A DNA stretch of 64,000 nucleotides from an uncultured Lachnospiraceae bacterium (GTDB lineage: Bacteria > Bacillota > Clostridia > Lachnospirales > Lachnospiraceae), in assembly GCA_949840915.1 (NCBI GenBank), contig CATKXY010000010.1, forward strand, positions 40,021 to 104,020, written 5' to 3'. The first letter of the stretch is position 1. Each line of letters starts with the position of its first letter. This document shows, piece after piece, positions 54,366-63,621 of the stretch. The position numbers were made by a program, and so were the translations under genes. The notes under the pieces were generated by a model. It was not told where the DNA came from, searched no databases, and worked only from the letters and a program-made list of their open reading frames with translations.

Positions 54366-54694
54366 GTAGACTCCCCTATATCTATTACAGGAACCGCCGC
54401 GCGCACCCTGTGATCGTGTACCTGCTGCAGGAACCGCGGGCGCCGGTCTTATAATCATGTATCGCAGATCAAGCATTCTACCCTTACCGTACATTATAAC
54501 AGAGATTACGCCGGGATGCTACCACTTAATTTGTCGGAATTTAAAATGTTATGTTGTAATCGCAGAGAAAATCACGTTTCACAAAGCCGCAACCGTATTT
54601 TACCATACTAAAAAAGGTGCGCTAAAACAGCGGGGTCGCCCCCGCTGTCCGCAAATCCGCTCTTAAATTCAATCTCCCCGGCCATCCGGCCCTG
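54366..54694. other. Intergenic stretch between gdpP and the modular surface protein
   Basis: About 330 bases without a gene. It holds the gdpP leader, a TATAAT on the minus strand near 54493 (weak -35 TAGCAT) and the terminator of the surface-protein gene at 54628. Confidence 0.6.
54628..54649 (-). terminator. Terminator after the modular surface protein
   Basis: ACAGCGGGG and CCCCGCTGT with a 4-base loop, followed on the minus strand by TTTTAGCG and a later T6 run. Confidence 0.75.
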
Positions 54695-57600
54695 CTACAG
54701 ATAATCCTGCGACCATTCTCCTTCGCCCTCTGTAGCACCGGAAGTTTTAATATCAGCCCCGTCTTTTACGAGAGACCATTTTACGAAATTACCCGGAATA
54801 ATATTCTCCGTCCGGAACTGCTCTGCGCTGCCCTGCCCGGCAGTCACCATGACTGTGCCTTCCTTGAGGCCTGCCAGCGCGTCTGCTTTGTCCACCTGAC
54901 TGACAATAAAATACCCTTTGTCGCCTGTTTTGACTTCGCCGTTTACCGTAATTGTCTTCCCTGTCAGAAGCCTGAATTCTGCGGCTTTCTCTGCCGTCTC
55001 CGACGCGGCTGCCAGAGTGAGCGTCTCGACTGTCATACCGGCGTTTCCTCGTATCACTGCACTTTCCGATACCGTGAGCTCACAGGCTCCCGTCACTGCT
55101 CCTGCAATATCCACCTGACCCTCCAGCGTCACCGCCGTACCGGCGGGTGCATTCAGGGTGTTGATTCCCGTATTATACAGCCACAGGGAAGCTCCGTTTT
55201 TCAAGATCATCCCGGGACCCGCAGCCGTCCTGTTGTCCAGCTTCACATTGCGCACTTCCAGGCTGCTGCCGTCAAGCGTCACGGAACCGGAGAGTGCAAG
55301 TGTGCGCTGTTCTCCTCCCGCCCCGCAAAGCACCAGATGCTTTCCTTTGGCAGGCTGGGTAAACACGCCCGCGGAGGGTACATCCTTCTCCAGACGAAGC
55401 ACAAACTCCATGGACGGCAAACTGTTGATATAGTCTATGGCATCATTGATTCTCACAAAACCGGCCTGCCCCGCAGCGGACGCGGCAATACAGCTCTCAT
55501 AGTCCAGCGTATCGGCAAACACGGTCACAATCGGCGCTCCAAGCTTTACCGTCGTACCGTCCCGATAGAGCGCGTAGTCGGTGGCCTGCGCCATCTGCAG
55601 CCTGCTGACATTGACCTTCGGCGCGTTTGTCAAAATCTTCTGTCCCTCAACATATGCCTGCGCCTGCCCGCCCTTGAGCGGGTTCAGCACAAGTCTCGTT
55701 CCATCCCCGGTAATGTCTCCCTTGATGGTGACGCTCTTCGCCAGATCATAGGTCAGCATATTCCCCTGTTCCGGACACACCTCTGTCACAACAATACTTC
55801 CGGTCACCTGAAGCGGACTGCCAAGCACAAGCTTTACCGTCTTGAGATTTCCGCTCAGCCGCTGCTGCGTCCCTGATGTCAGCTCCAGGCAGGAACCGGT
55901 GCTGCCTGTTACGCTCCCCAGATTGTCTATCGCTCCATCCGCCGGAACAGTCAGCGTATATTTCGAAATATTTGCCGTAATCACAAGCGCGTTGTCATCT
56001 CTGTCATTCTTCACCTTGCGCAGCACGTTCTCAAACGTCACGTTTCCTGTCAGCTTGAGATTGCCGGTTGTGCGGATGCGCTGTCCGGTAAAGGTAAGGT
56101 CCTTATAGCTTCCCGCTCCGGGAAGCGGTAAAGCTCCCTTAACAAAAGTCTCCTCCCTCACGTCCAGCCGGTAGGACGCTCCGGCATCCCTGCGCCTTGT
56201 GATCTCTGTCTTGGCGTCCGCCAAAGAGGCATATTCCCCCAGACTGATCTCTCCGCTCTCCGAGATGTGATACAGTGTGATCGGTGTGACCAGAGTCCCC
56301 TGCACCTTTAGCGCATTGCCCTTGCGGTACAGATCGAGCTCCCGTTCCTCATGATCCAAAAGCCGATACTGGGTAGCGTAGCTGCTGCCGGTCACGGTGA
56401 TCAGCGTGGTTCCCTGAGCGAGAGTGATTCGATTGTCAGATTTATCCCGCATTTTGACCGTGATACGGTCATTGCTCTGCAGCACCGTATCTTTGATAGA
56501 CGCTTTCTTTTTCTGTGTCAAAACCAGCGTTACATGCTCATCCGCATCCAGTGTCTTCTTCACGGTAAGATTCCCGCCAGCCTGCAGAAAAGCCCCTTTA
56601 CCCATGACAAGCGTACCCGCCGTCACCGCCCCGGCGGCAGTCAGTCCGGTATCCTCCGCCAGTGTCAGCTTCCAGCTTGCGCCGGAGACCGCTGCCACGC
56701 TCAGACTGACATTTGCCCCCAGGTTTAAATCCGCTGTCAGAGTGGCGTTTCCCGTAGCCATGAGCTGCACCCGACGCCCCTCCGCACCGTTTTCAATCTT
56801 AAGGCCCGCATACTTTCCTTTGCCGGGCATGGTCAGCGCTCCGGTCACCGCAAAATCATCCAAGAGTACCACCCGATAACTCATACTCTTCTGTTTACGG
56901 GTGTTGATCTGCGCGGTCATATCACTCCACTGCGCATAGACCCCCAGAAACTCATCTTCCGCATAGAGCTGTAAAATCTCTGCTCCCACATAGATGGCGC
57001 CGCTCTTTTTATAACAGATCTGTTTCTCCCCAAAAACGGCAAACTGCTCCGCCCGGGCCTTGGAAACTGTTAACAGCTTGGTCCCCGCCATAAAATACCG
57101 CTCGCTGACCTCACCATCGTCCTCTGCATATTGTCTCAAATTCAGCACACCGCTCACCGTACCGCTGATCTTTACTTTTGGAAATGCTCCCTGTCCAGGA
57201 TAGATAAGCGTTCCCTTCTCTGCGGCCGTCACATTGGTAACAGTAAAATTTTTTCCGGGCGCCAGAAAGACACTGCCCTGTTCCAGATTCAGATTCGCAA
57301 TGCCTGTCATTTGATTATTCAGCGTCAGGCTTCCCTGTACCGTCACATTCTTGAAGGTCTGCACAACTCCCTGTACTTCAATATCGCCCTCCAGCACCAG
57401 ACTGCCCGAGGAGCTTCCTTTGACCGCACCCAGATTTCTTGTACTCTTCAGTGTCAGCGGCTTTCCCTTGGTATTGATGTTCACCGGATGATTGCTGCCG
57501 TTGACAGCTAACAGGGCAGGCTCGACGGTCAGAGCCGTGGCCAGATTGACCGTACTGCCGGAAAAGGTGAGTACATTGCCATCCTGAGCCGGCTTCAGCG

Positions 57601-58015
57601 TAAGCCTTGCCGCCTTGGACGGCATGGCTGTGCCGATCATCGCGTCCTCATCCACTGTCACTGTATATTCCTGTGATTTATCGCCTGACGCTTTAAATGC
57701 GGCAAGCAGATCGTTCCAGTCCTTGTACGCGCCAAACTCTACGCCATGGCTGTCCGTCACCCGAAACATGATTTCTTCGGTCTGAATATCATTGCCGCTC
57801 ACACTCTCGTCGCCCGAATGTGTTCCCTGACTGTCTGCTTCCGTTAGATCCGTTATGTCCGTACCGTCGCCCATCTGCATATCTTCCGCGTCCAAACTGC
57901 CCGCATCTATATCCCATATATTGCTCTCCGCAGAACTGACAAACGTCATGGACAAGATCAGCGCAAACGACAATACCCATGCCAGTGTCCGCCCTATTAC
58001 TCTATTTTGTATCAT
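54695..58015 (-). CDS. Large secreted protein of four diverged tandem modules
   Basis: 1106 residues with a signal peptide (LAWVLSFALILSMTFVSSAES), an acidic region to about residue 80, then four related modules at roughly 82-345, 346-578, 579-825 and 826-1085. Each module opens with a YxxWxD/aligned-type segment (GAYKDWNDLL, GVYAQWSDMT, GEYASLADAK, RINDAIDYIN), then a Val-rich strand with a Pro-Lys/Gly-Lys turn (PGKGKYAGL, PGAGSYKDL, PAKGKHLVL), followed by many short beta repeats typical of a right-handed beta-helix. There is no LPxTG signal or other anchor. TTGGAGTGAAAAAGC is the RBS. Function unknown; adhesion or carbohydrate binding is possible. Confidence 0.8.
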   Translation of the reverse strand: MIQNRVIGRTLAWVLSFALILSMTFVSSAESNIWDIDAGSLDAEDMQMGDGTDITDLTEADSQGTHSGDESVSGNDIQTEEIMFRVTDSHGVEFGAYKDWNDLLAAFKASGDKSQEYTVTVDEDAMIGTAMPSKAARLTLKPAQDGNVLTFSGSTVNLATALTVEPALLAVNGSNHPVNINTKGKPLTLKSTRNLGAVKGSSSGSLVLEGDIEVQGVVQTFKNVTVQGSLTLNNQMTGIANLNLEQGSVFLAPGKNFTVTNVTAAEKGTLIYPGQGAFPKVKISGTVSGVLNLRQYAEDDGEVSERYFMAGTKLLTVSKARAEQFAVFGEKQICYKKSGAIYVGAEILQLYAEDEFLGVYAQWSDMTAQINTRKQKSMSYRVVLLDDFAVTGALTMPGKGKYAGLKIENGAEGRRVQLMATGNATLTADLNLGANVSLSVAAVSGASWKLTLAEDTGLTAAGAVTAGTLVMGKGAFLQAGGNLTVKKTLDADEHVTLVLTQKKKASIKDTVLQSNDRITVKMRDKSDNRITLAQGTTLITVTGSSYATQYRLLDHEERELDLYRKGNALKVQGTLVTPITLYHISESGEISLGEYASLADAKTEITRRRDAGASYRLDVREETFVKGALPLPGAGSYKDLTFTGQRIRTTGNLKLTGNVTFENVLRKVKNDRDDNALVITANISKYTLTVPADGAIDNLGSVTGSTGSCLELTSGTQQRLSGNLKTVKLVLGSPLQVTGSIVVTEVCPEQGNMLTYDLAKSVTIKGDITGDGTRLVLNPLKGGQAQAYVEGQKILTNAPKVNVSRLQMAQATDYALYRDGTTVKLGAPIVTVFADTLDYESCIAASAAGQAGFVRINDAIDYINSLPSMEFVLRLEKDVPSAGVFTQPAKGKHLVLCGAGGEQRTLALSGSVTLDGSSLEVRNVKLDNRTAAGPGMILKNGASLWLYNTGINTLNAPAGTAVTLEGQVDIAGAVTGACELTVSESAVIRGNAGMTVETLTLAAASETAEKAAEFRLLTGKTITVNGEVKTGDKGYFIVSQVDKADALAGLKEGTVMVTAGQGSAEQFRTENIIPGNFVKWSLVKDGADIKTSGATEGEGEWSQDYL

Positions 58016-58062
58016 TGCTTTTTCACTCCAATTGTAAAATTTAATTTCGGTTTATATAATTG

Positions 58063-58091
58063 ATTTTATCTTTTTTATGTATAAAAAGCAA
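58063..58091 (-). promoter_or_regulatory. Promoter of the modular surface protein
   Basis: Minus strand TTGCTT, 17 bases, TAAAAT, about 48 bases before the ATG. Confidence 0.5.
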
Positions 58092-58140
58092 TGCTTTCTG
58101 CGAAACACCATACATTTCCAAGCGCCGATTCCCGAATAGC

Positions 58141-58172
58141 AAAAGGCCGATCATCCGTAAGGACGACCGGCC
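58141..58172 (-). terminator. Terminator of rpsF-ssb-rpsR
   Basis: Minus strand GGCCGGTCGTCC, TTAC, GGATGATCGGCC (with G-U pairs), then TTTTGC. Confidence 0.8.
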
Positions 58173-58190
58173 GATTCAGCTTATTCTAAA

Positions 58191-58454
58191 TTAATCCTGA
58201 ACATACGGCATCAATGCAACGTGACGCGCTCTCTTGATTGCAACGGTCAGCGCTCTCTGATGCTTTGCGCAATTGCCGGTGATACGGCGGGGAAGAATCT
58301 TTCCTCTCTCGGAAATGTACTTCTTCAGCTTTGCGGTATCCTTGTAATCAATCACATTATCTTTGCCGCAAAATACACAGACTTTCTTTCTTCTGCGCAT
58401 TCCGCCTTTTCTTCTCATAGGAGAATCGGATTTCTCTGCTTTATTGTAAGCCAT
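58191..58454 (-). CDS. rpsR: 30S ribosomal protein S18
   Basis: 87 residues. Pairs with S6 on the platform of the small subunit. [19 protein letters not shown] and [23 protein letters not shown] are typical; the CxxC plus later Cys suggests the zinc-binding (C+) form. Last gene of the rpsF-ssb-rpsR operon. Confidence 0.98.
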   Translation of the reverse strand: MAYNKAEKSDSPMRRKGGMRRRKKVCVFCGKDNVIDYKDTAKLKKYISERGKILPRRITGNCAKHQRALTVAIKRARHVALMPYVQD

Positions 58455-58481
58455 GTTATTACCTCCTTTTAAAATCGAAAC

Positions 58482-58949
58482 CTAGTTAAACGGTAATTCC
58501 TCGTCTATGCCGTCAGGGATGTTCATGAAACCGTCGCCTGCGCCGGATGCCGGGGCAGGTGTACCGCCGCCAAAGCCTCCGCCGTTTCCGTAACCGCCGT
58601 TAAATCCGCCTTCATTCTGGGATGCGGCATTCTTGCTCTCTGCAAACTCAATCTCATCCACCATAACGCGGACACTGTATACCATCTGCCCGTCCTTGTT
58701 GGTGTAATTATCATTCTGAACACGACCGCTCAGAACAATCTTGGTTCCCTTGTGCAGATAACGCTCAATAAACTCTGCCTGTTTGCCAAATGCAGTACAG
58801 TTAAAGAAATCCGCGTCCGGCTCCCCGTCACGCTTGAATCTTCTGTCCACAGCGATGGAGAATCTCGCTACCGCCGTCTGGCTGGCTCCCTGCGAATATC
58901 TAACCTCGGGATCTCTGGTCAAACGTCCCATAAGAATTACTTTATTCAT
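58482..58949 (-). CDS. ssb: Single-stranded DNA-binding protein
   Basis: 155 residues. OB-fold (1-110: MNKVILMGRLTRDPEVRYS, ADFFNCTAFGKQAEFI) followed by a Gly-rich, disordered linker and the acidic tip DEELPFN-type (ends GIDEELPFN), which recruits partner proteins. Between rpsF and rpsR, as in Bacillus ssbA. Confidence 0.97.
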   Translation of the reverse strand: MNKVILMGRLTRDPEVRYSQGASQTAVARFSIAVDRRFKRDGEPDADFFNCTAFGKQAEFIERYLHKGTKIVLSGRVQNDNYTNKDGQMVYSVRVMVDEIEFAESKNAASQNEGGFNGGYGNGGGFGGGTPAPASGAGDGFMNIPDGIDEELPFN

Positions 58950-58967
58950 AATTGTTTCTCGCTTTCT

Positions 58968-59258
58968 CTATGCCTCGTCCTGTCTAACGCACAAGAATCT
59001 GATGACATTGTCCATGATGCGGATACGGCTCTCAATCTCTGCGGGAGCTGTACTCTCAGCCTCAAATCTGATGAAATAGTAGAAAGCTTCCTTCATCTTC
59101 TGAACTTCGTAGGCAAGTCTCTTCTTGCCCCACTCGTCCACCTCTGTGATGGTACCGCCGAATCTCTCAACAAGAGCCTTGCACTTATCTACAACTGCAG
59201 CTCTCTCATCATCTTCGATCTTAGCGCTAACCACAACGGCTAATTCATACTTGTTCAT
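58968..59258 (-). CDS. rpsF: 30S ribosomal protein S6
   Basis: 96 residues. MNKYELAVVVSAKIEDDER, VDEWGKKRLAYEVQKMKEAFYYFIRFEA and RIMDNVIRFLCVR match S6 fully. AAAGGAGGTAAC precedes the ATG. First gene of the operon. Confidence 0.97.
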   Translation of the reverse strand: MNKYELAVVVSAKIEDDERAAVVDKCKALVERFGGTITEVDEWGKKRLAYEVQKMKEAFYYFIRFEAESTAPAEIESRIRIMDNVIRFLCVRQDEA

Positions 59259-59322
59259 GCTTTGTTACCTCCTTTTGGTCTCTGGCCCACCTCTGTGTGT
59301 GAGCAAGGAAATTAGTATATCA
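59259..59322 (-). promoter_or_regulatory. rpsF promoter and leader
   Basis: On the minus strand an extended -10 TGATATACT (core TATACT, complement at 59314-59319) lies about 55 bases before rpsF. The leader contains CACACACAGAGGTGGGCCAG; autoregulation by S6-S18 through such leaders is known, but I could not fold this one confidently. Confidence 0.45.
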
Positions 59323-59365
59323 CGAAGATTTATATTAGCATGAAACCCCAATAAATGCAAGCATT

Positions 59366-59539
59366 TTACAGAATTTGCTTAATATTTTTTTCAAGCAGTC
59401 TGCGGGCAATCATGATCTGATGACCGCATCCTCTGCATTTCAACCGAAAATCCGCGCCCACACGAAGCACCTCCCATTCGCTGCTCCCACAGGGATGCTG
59501 CTTCTTCAGCTTTAAAACATCTCCTACATGGATATCCAT
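59366..59539 (-). CDS. DUF951 family protein
   Basis: 57 residues from ATG 59539 (AAGGAG at 8 bases). DUF951 proteins are small Firmicutes proteins with an SH3-like start (HVGDVLKLKKQHPCGSSEWEVLRVGADFRLKCRGCGHQI). HPCG and CRGC may bind zinc. Often found near ribosomal and replication genes; function unknown. Confidence 0.9.
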   Translation of the reverse strand: MDIHVGDVLKLKKQHPCGSSEWEVLRVGADFRLKCRGCGHQIMIARRLLEKNIKQIL

Positions 59540-59554
59540 CAAAATCACTCCTTC

Positions 59555-60448
59555 TCACAAATTTCCCACGCAAAAATCCTTCGCCATGCCGAAAAACTCA
59601 CGCAAAAGATTGTTAGGCAGCATAGTCGGATGGGAATCCGCCGCCAGCCCCTCCACATGGACATATCCCTTCTTCTGAGCAATCTTCATAGCTCGGTACA
59701 GATGAAAATTGTTGGTCACGATTACCACCCGGTCCTGTGTCCTGTCTAAGAGCTCCGCACTAAATTCCAGATTTTCACCGGTGTCGGTAGAAGCGTCCTC
59801 CTGCAGGATTCTCTCCGGCTCAATGCCCGCAGCCTCCAGATACCCGGCCATACCCGCGGCTTCGGATATCGGTTCGTCACTGCCCTGCCCGCCGGATACA
59901 ATCACCTTGGCATCCGGATTATCTTTAAGATATGCCAGCGCCGCATCCAGCCGCTTTGCCAACACATAACTGGGACCTTTGCTTTTCCACTGCGCCCCCA
60001 GAACAATCACAACATCCGCTCCCGGCTCTGCATGCTGTCCGAATCCGCCAAGGATCAATCCCTCCACAAATACAAATAACAGCATGCCTGACACCATGAC
60101 CGTCAAAAAGCCCCTTCTGAGAAGTTTCGGAATGCGCTCCGAGCATTCGGGACAGAAAAACAAAAATGACATTCCCGTCAGTGCCAGAGCCATCACACCC
60201 CAGATCAGAAAGAACAGGGTTCCGTATCCCATAAAAAACATTATGCTCAGACAATATAGCATACAGAGGACTGCCAGTGCTCCCGTCACCACTCCCACCG
60301 CAATTCTGCCTCCGGATAATCTCCTTCTCCCTCTTCTGTCCAGCCGGATAATCTTTCTGGTCTGTTCAAAGGGTATTAAATTAGTCTCTTTTCTCCGCTT
60401 TCGTATTTTCATAACAACAATATAGCATAGAAAACCTTTGGTTCTCAA
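59555..60448 (-). CDS. YdcF/SanA-like DUF218 membrane protein
   Basis: 297 residues. N-terminal half has three to four membrane helices (VVTGALAVLCMLYCLSIMFF, GTLFFLIWGVMALALTGMSFLFF, FLTVMVSGMLLFVFVEGLILG); the C-terminal DUF218 domain has VVIVLGAQWKSKGPSYVLAKRLDAAL, VIVSGGQGSDEPISEA and VVIVTNNFHLYRAMKIA. Related proteins (ElyC, SanA) affect envelope integrity. The start is TTG 60448 with AGAAAGG just before it; ATG 60412 lacks an RBS. A CPECSER pair lies between helices. Confidence 0.87.
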   Translation of the reverse strand: MRTKGFLCYIVVMKIRKRRKETNLIPFEQTRKIIRLDRRGRRRLSGGRIAVGVVTGALAVLCMLYCLSIMFFMGYGTLFFLIWGVMALALTGMSFLFFCPECSERIPKLLRRGFLTVMVSGMLLFVFVEGLILGGFGQHAEPGADVVIVLGAQWKSKGPSYVLAKRLDAALAYLKDNPDAKVIVSGGQGSDEPISEAAGMAGYLEAAGIEPERILQEDASTDTGENLEFSAELLDRTQDRVVIVTNNFHLYRAMKIAQKKGYVHVEGLAADSHPTMLPNNLLREFFGMAKDFCVGNL

Positions 60449-60563
60449 TAAAACCTTTCTTAAGATTTTATAATATGATATAATTAATTTCCAAAGAATG
60501 CCTGTATAATATGTGAAGATATCAGAATTCAGGAATTATTTTTCCGGAAAGGAAGGGACTGTC

Positions 60564-61292
60564 ATGACGGAAGCAGTACAGGAATTGAACCGCATTATCC
60601 AAAAATATGACAACATTGTCTTTTTCGGGGGCGCCGGTGTATCCACCGAGAGCGGTATACCCGATTTTCGCAGCGTCGACGGACTGTATCATCAGGAGTA
60701 CGATTATCCGCCGGAGACCATCTTAAGCCACAGCTTTTACCGGGCAAAGCCGGAGGAATTTTTCCGCTTCTACCGCAAAAAAATGCTTTTTACCGATGCC
60801 GGGCCAAACGCTGCCCACAGAAAGCTGGCCGAACTGGAAAGCCTGGGCAAAGTACGCGCGGTAGTGACCCAGAACATAGACGGTCTGCATCAGGCGGCAG
60901 GCAGCAAAGTCGTTCTGGAGCTTCACGGTTCCGTGCTCAGAAACTATTGTGAAAAATGTCATGCCTTTTATGATGTAAATTACATCATCCACAGCCCGGG
61001 CGTACCCGTCTGCGAGAAATGCGGCGGAGCCGTCAAACCGGACGTAGTGCTGTATGAGGAAGGCTTGGACGATCAGATATTAAAAGATGCAGTGAGCTGC
61101 ATCCGTGCGGCTCAGGTGTTGATCATCGGCGGAACCTCTCTGGCCGTCTATCCGGCCGCCGGTCTGATAGACTATTTTAAAGGAGAAAAACTGGTCGTGA
61201 TCAACAAGGCTCCCACACCCAGGGATCAATATGCCGATCTGCTGATCCAGCAGCCTATCGGAGAGGTGTTTTCACAAATAGAGACCGTTTGA
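60564..61292 (+). CDS. cobB: NAD-dependent protein deacylase (sirtuin)
   Basis: 242 residues from ATG 60564 (GGAAGGGACTGTC upstream). Removes acyl groups from lysines using NAD. Seen: GGAGVSTESGIPDFRS (NAD pocket), TQNIDGLHQAAG, catalytic His in ELHGSV, zinc Cys pairs CEKC and CEKC, and IIGGTSLAVYPAAGL. Single gene, convergent with the EAL-protein gene. Confidence 0.95.
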   Translation: MTEAVQELNRIIQKYDNIVFFGGAGVSTESGIPDFRSVDGLYHQEYDYPPETILSHSFYRAKPEEFFRFYRKKMLFTDAGPNAAHRKLAELESLGKVRAVVTQNIDGLHQAAGSKVVLELHGSVLRNYCEKCHAFYDVNYIIHSPGVPVCEKCGGAVKPDVVLYEEGLDDQILKDAVSCIRAAQVLIIGGTSLAVYPAAGLIDYFKGEKLVVINKAPTPRDQYADLLIQQPIGEVFSQIETV

Positions 61293-61304
61293 TCCTTTGA
61301 TATT

Positions 61305-63068
61305 TTATTTTATACGATCCTCCCCGAAGCGCTGCTTCTCCAACAAAGCAAAGAATTCCTCCTCGGGCATCGGCTTGGCATAGTAGTATCCCTGCACATG
61401 GTCACAGCCGATGCTCCGGAGCAGGTCAATCTGTTCCCTGGTCTCCACGCCTTCTGCCAAAAGTCCCAGCTTCAGTTTATTTGCCATGGAAACTACCTGC
61501 TCCAGTATCAATCTTCCCTTGCTTGACACCATCATGTTTTCCATAAATTTCTTGTCGAGCTTGATCACATCAAAAGGCGTCTCCAAAAGGATATTCAACG
61601 AAGAATAGCCGCTCCCAAAATCATCCATCAGCAGGGTATAACCTTCTTCTTTCAGCTGCAACGCTTTCATGCTCACCTGCTGATCATCTACGGTCTCTGT
61701 GATCTCCAGCTCCAGTAAAGCTTTCGATATACCGCTTTTTGCAATCAGCTCCGAGAGAACCTGAATACACTCATCATCCCGAAGATGAATTCTCGACACA
61801 TTCACCGAGACAGGGCAATCTTTGATTCCGGCATTCTCGCACTTCCCGATAAAGCGGCATGCTTCTGCCCATATATAGTAGTCCACCTTTTTGATAAAAC
61901 CGTTCTCTTCTATAATAGGAATAAATTGATCGGGATAAATCATTCCCCGCTCCGGATGACACCAGCGCACCAGCGCCTCCGCACCGATAATTTCATTTTT
62001 GACAATGCTGTACTTCGGCTGAAGATACATCTTAAACTGTCTCTCCGCAATGGCAGCCTGCATGTTCTCTTCAATGAACTTTCTGTTGTACAGGGATTCC
62101 TTGTACTGCTCTTTATAAAAGGAAATATTATTCAGAATATTCTTTTTGGCAGCCTTTCTCGCCATGGCTGCACGATCTTCCATCTGACGAAGCTCCATCT
62201 CTCTGTCCTCCGCCGTATACACGCCGTAGACAAGCTGAAGCTTTACATCCCGGTAAGCGTTGATCCGCGCATCCAGACTGTGAATAAACTCCACCAGTTC
62301 CTCCTCACAATCATACTCCGTCACAACGACAAACACATCACTGCGCAGATTGATAAAATATTGATTGTCGTGACAAATCTCTTTTAGCTGTTCGATGATA
62401 AAATCCAGAATCTCATCACCGAATTTTTCCCCGTATAAATCGTTTATTATCTTAAACTTGCGGATATCAAATTGAATAAAACCGATACCTTTCGGTGAGG
62501 AAACCAAAAGATTGTTCACATTTCTTCTAAAACGCTTCAGCTTGCTCATGCTTTTCAGCACAGCTTTCATCTCATCATCCTGAGGAAGATCTTCAGGATT
62601 AATATTACTCTCTTTCACATCTTTAAAATGCTGCTCCAGCATATCTTCCAGAATATCAATACTGATATGGATTGCCTTTGGACACTTCTGTAAGATCAGC
62701 TTTTCCTGCCGGATAACGGCCATATCCTCCGGCTTGGATATATCCTTGCCCAGGATATCACGACAATTAATCACACCGTCCATTCCCTCTGTAAAACGCC
62801 GTATAAACTCATCCGTCTTTTTATTGCCGTAGGTTTCCTGCTCCCTGTCCTGAGCATCGTAAAATCCCAAAGCCATTCCCAGCACCAGCATTGCCGCCGT
62901 AATACAGCCACAGGTTCCTCCCCGGCGCATACCGCCGCCAAAACAGGTACTGATTCTGAAAGCTGTCCGTAAATCCACTCCCAAATCTTCCGCAAACGCT
63001 CCAAACAATGCCTGCGAACAATGATACTGCTGCTTTAAAAGATGATCCGCCTTCTCTTTATGTGTCAT
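61305..63068 (-). CDS. C_GCAxxG_C_C-GGDEF-EAL protein, probable c-di-GMP phosphodiesterase
   Basis: 587 residues from ATG 63068 (GGGGGT upstream). Residues 1-150 are a C_GCAxxG_C_C-type domain: HCSQALFGAF, TCFGGGMRRGGTCGCITAAM and later Cys residues. A GGDEF-like domain follows (about 200-320) in which the signature is RSDVF, so cyclase activity should be lost. The EAL domain (about 335-580) keeps EALVRW, ELEITET, DDFGSGYSSL, KLDKKF and AEGVET. Prediction: a redox- or metal-linked c-di-GMP phosphodiesterase. The N-terminal family is usually a stand-alone protein of unknown role. Confidence 0.88.
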   Translation of the reverse strand: MTHKEKADHLLKQQYHCSQALFGAFAEDLGVDLRTAFRISTCFGGGMRRGGTCGCITAAMLVLGMALGFYDAQDREQETYGNKKTDEFIRRFTEGMDGVINCRDILGKDISKPEDMAVIRQEKLILQKCPKAIHISIDILEDMLEQHFKDVKESNINPEDLPQDDEMKAVLKSMSKLKRFRRNVNNLLVSSPKGIGFIQFDIRKFKIINDLYGEKFGDEILDFIIEQLKEICHDNQYFINLRSDVFVVVTEYDCEEELVEFIHSLDARINAYRDVKLQLVYGVYTAEDREMELRQMEDRAAMARKAAKKNILNNISFYKEQYKESLYNRKFIEENMQAAIAERQFKMYLQPKYSIVKNEIIGAEALVRWCHPERGMIYPDQFIPIIEENGFIKKVDYYIWAEACRFIGKCENAGIKDCPVSVNVSRIHLRDDECIQVLSELIAKSGISKALLELEITETVDDQQVSMKALQLKEEGYTLLMDDFGSGYSSLNILLETPFDVIKLDKKFMENMMVSSKGRLILEQVVSMANKLKLGLLAEGVETREQIDLLRSIGCDHVQGYYYAKPMPEEEFFALLEKQRFGEDRIK

Positions 63069-63249
63069 ATTTACCCCCTGTCCCGGGACTGACAACAGCA
63101 AAGTCAACCCTCACGATCTCTAACCGGCCCTCTCCGCCATTTCAATATCGCTATAGTATACCGACTCATTTGAAGTTATTGTTACTATTTTAACATATTT
63201 GACCATAAAAGTGAAGTGCAAAATCCGATCCGCCGTGGCCGTCAACAAA

Positions 63250-63276
63250 AAACTCCTGAATGTCCTTCAGGAGTTT
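63250..63276 (-). terminator. Terminator after tRNA-Cys
   Basis: Minus strand AAACTCCTGAA, GGACA, TTCAGGAGTTT, then TTTG; ends the rRNA-tRNA transcript. Confidence 0.88.
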
Positions 63277-63282
63277 CAGAGA

Positions 63283-63353
63283 GGCGCAGACCGGATTTGA
63301 ACCGGTGAGTAACGGTGTTGCAGACCGGTGCCTTACCACTTGGCTACTGCGCC
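63283..63353 (-). tRNA. tRNA-Cys (GCA)
   Basis: 71 bases. Acceptor GGCGCAG/CTGCGCC, D arm GCC-GGC, anticodon loop CTGCAAC giving GCA, T arm CCGGT-TTCAAAT-type loop. The anticodon stem has one mismatch at its base. No encoded CCA. Confidence 0.95.
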
Positions 63354-63404
63354 ATATTTAATTATATGCACAACGATAAAACAAAATGACTCTCTATGTC
63401 ATAG

Positions 63405-63476
63405 CTCCCCGAGTAGGGCTCGAACCTACAACAACTCGGTTAACAGCCGAGTGCTCTACCATTGAGCTATCGAGGA
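63405..63476 (-). tRNA. tRNA-Asn (GTT)
   Basis: 72 bases. Acceptor TCCTCGA/TCGGGGA, D arm GCTC-GAGC, anticodon loop CTGTTAA giving GTT, T arm GTAGG-TTCGAGC-CCTAC, discriminator G. No encoded CCA. Lies between the 23S gene and tRNA-Cys. Confidence 0.97.
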
Positions 63477-63621
63477 AAATCGCTGCTCTGCAGCCGTGGA
63501 AAAACCTTCGCTCTTCCCCCGGTTACTTACAGCTTCTTCAGAGGTTTGTACCCTCAAAACCGAACACGAATCACTCTACGGAAACTCCTGTTTCCAGACT
63601 TCCTCTCTTTCCCTTCCTAAC

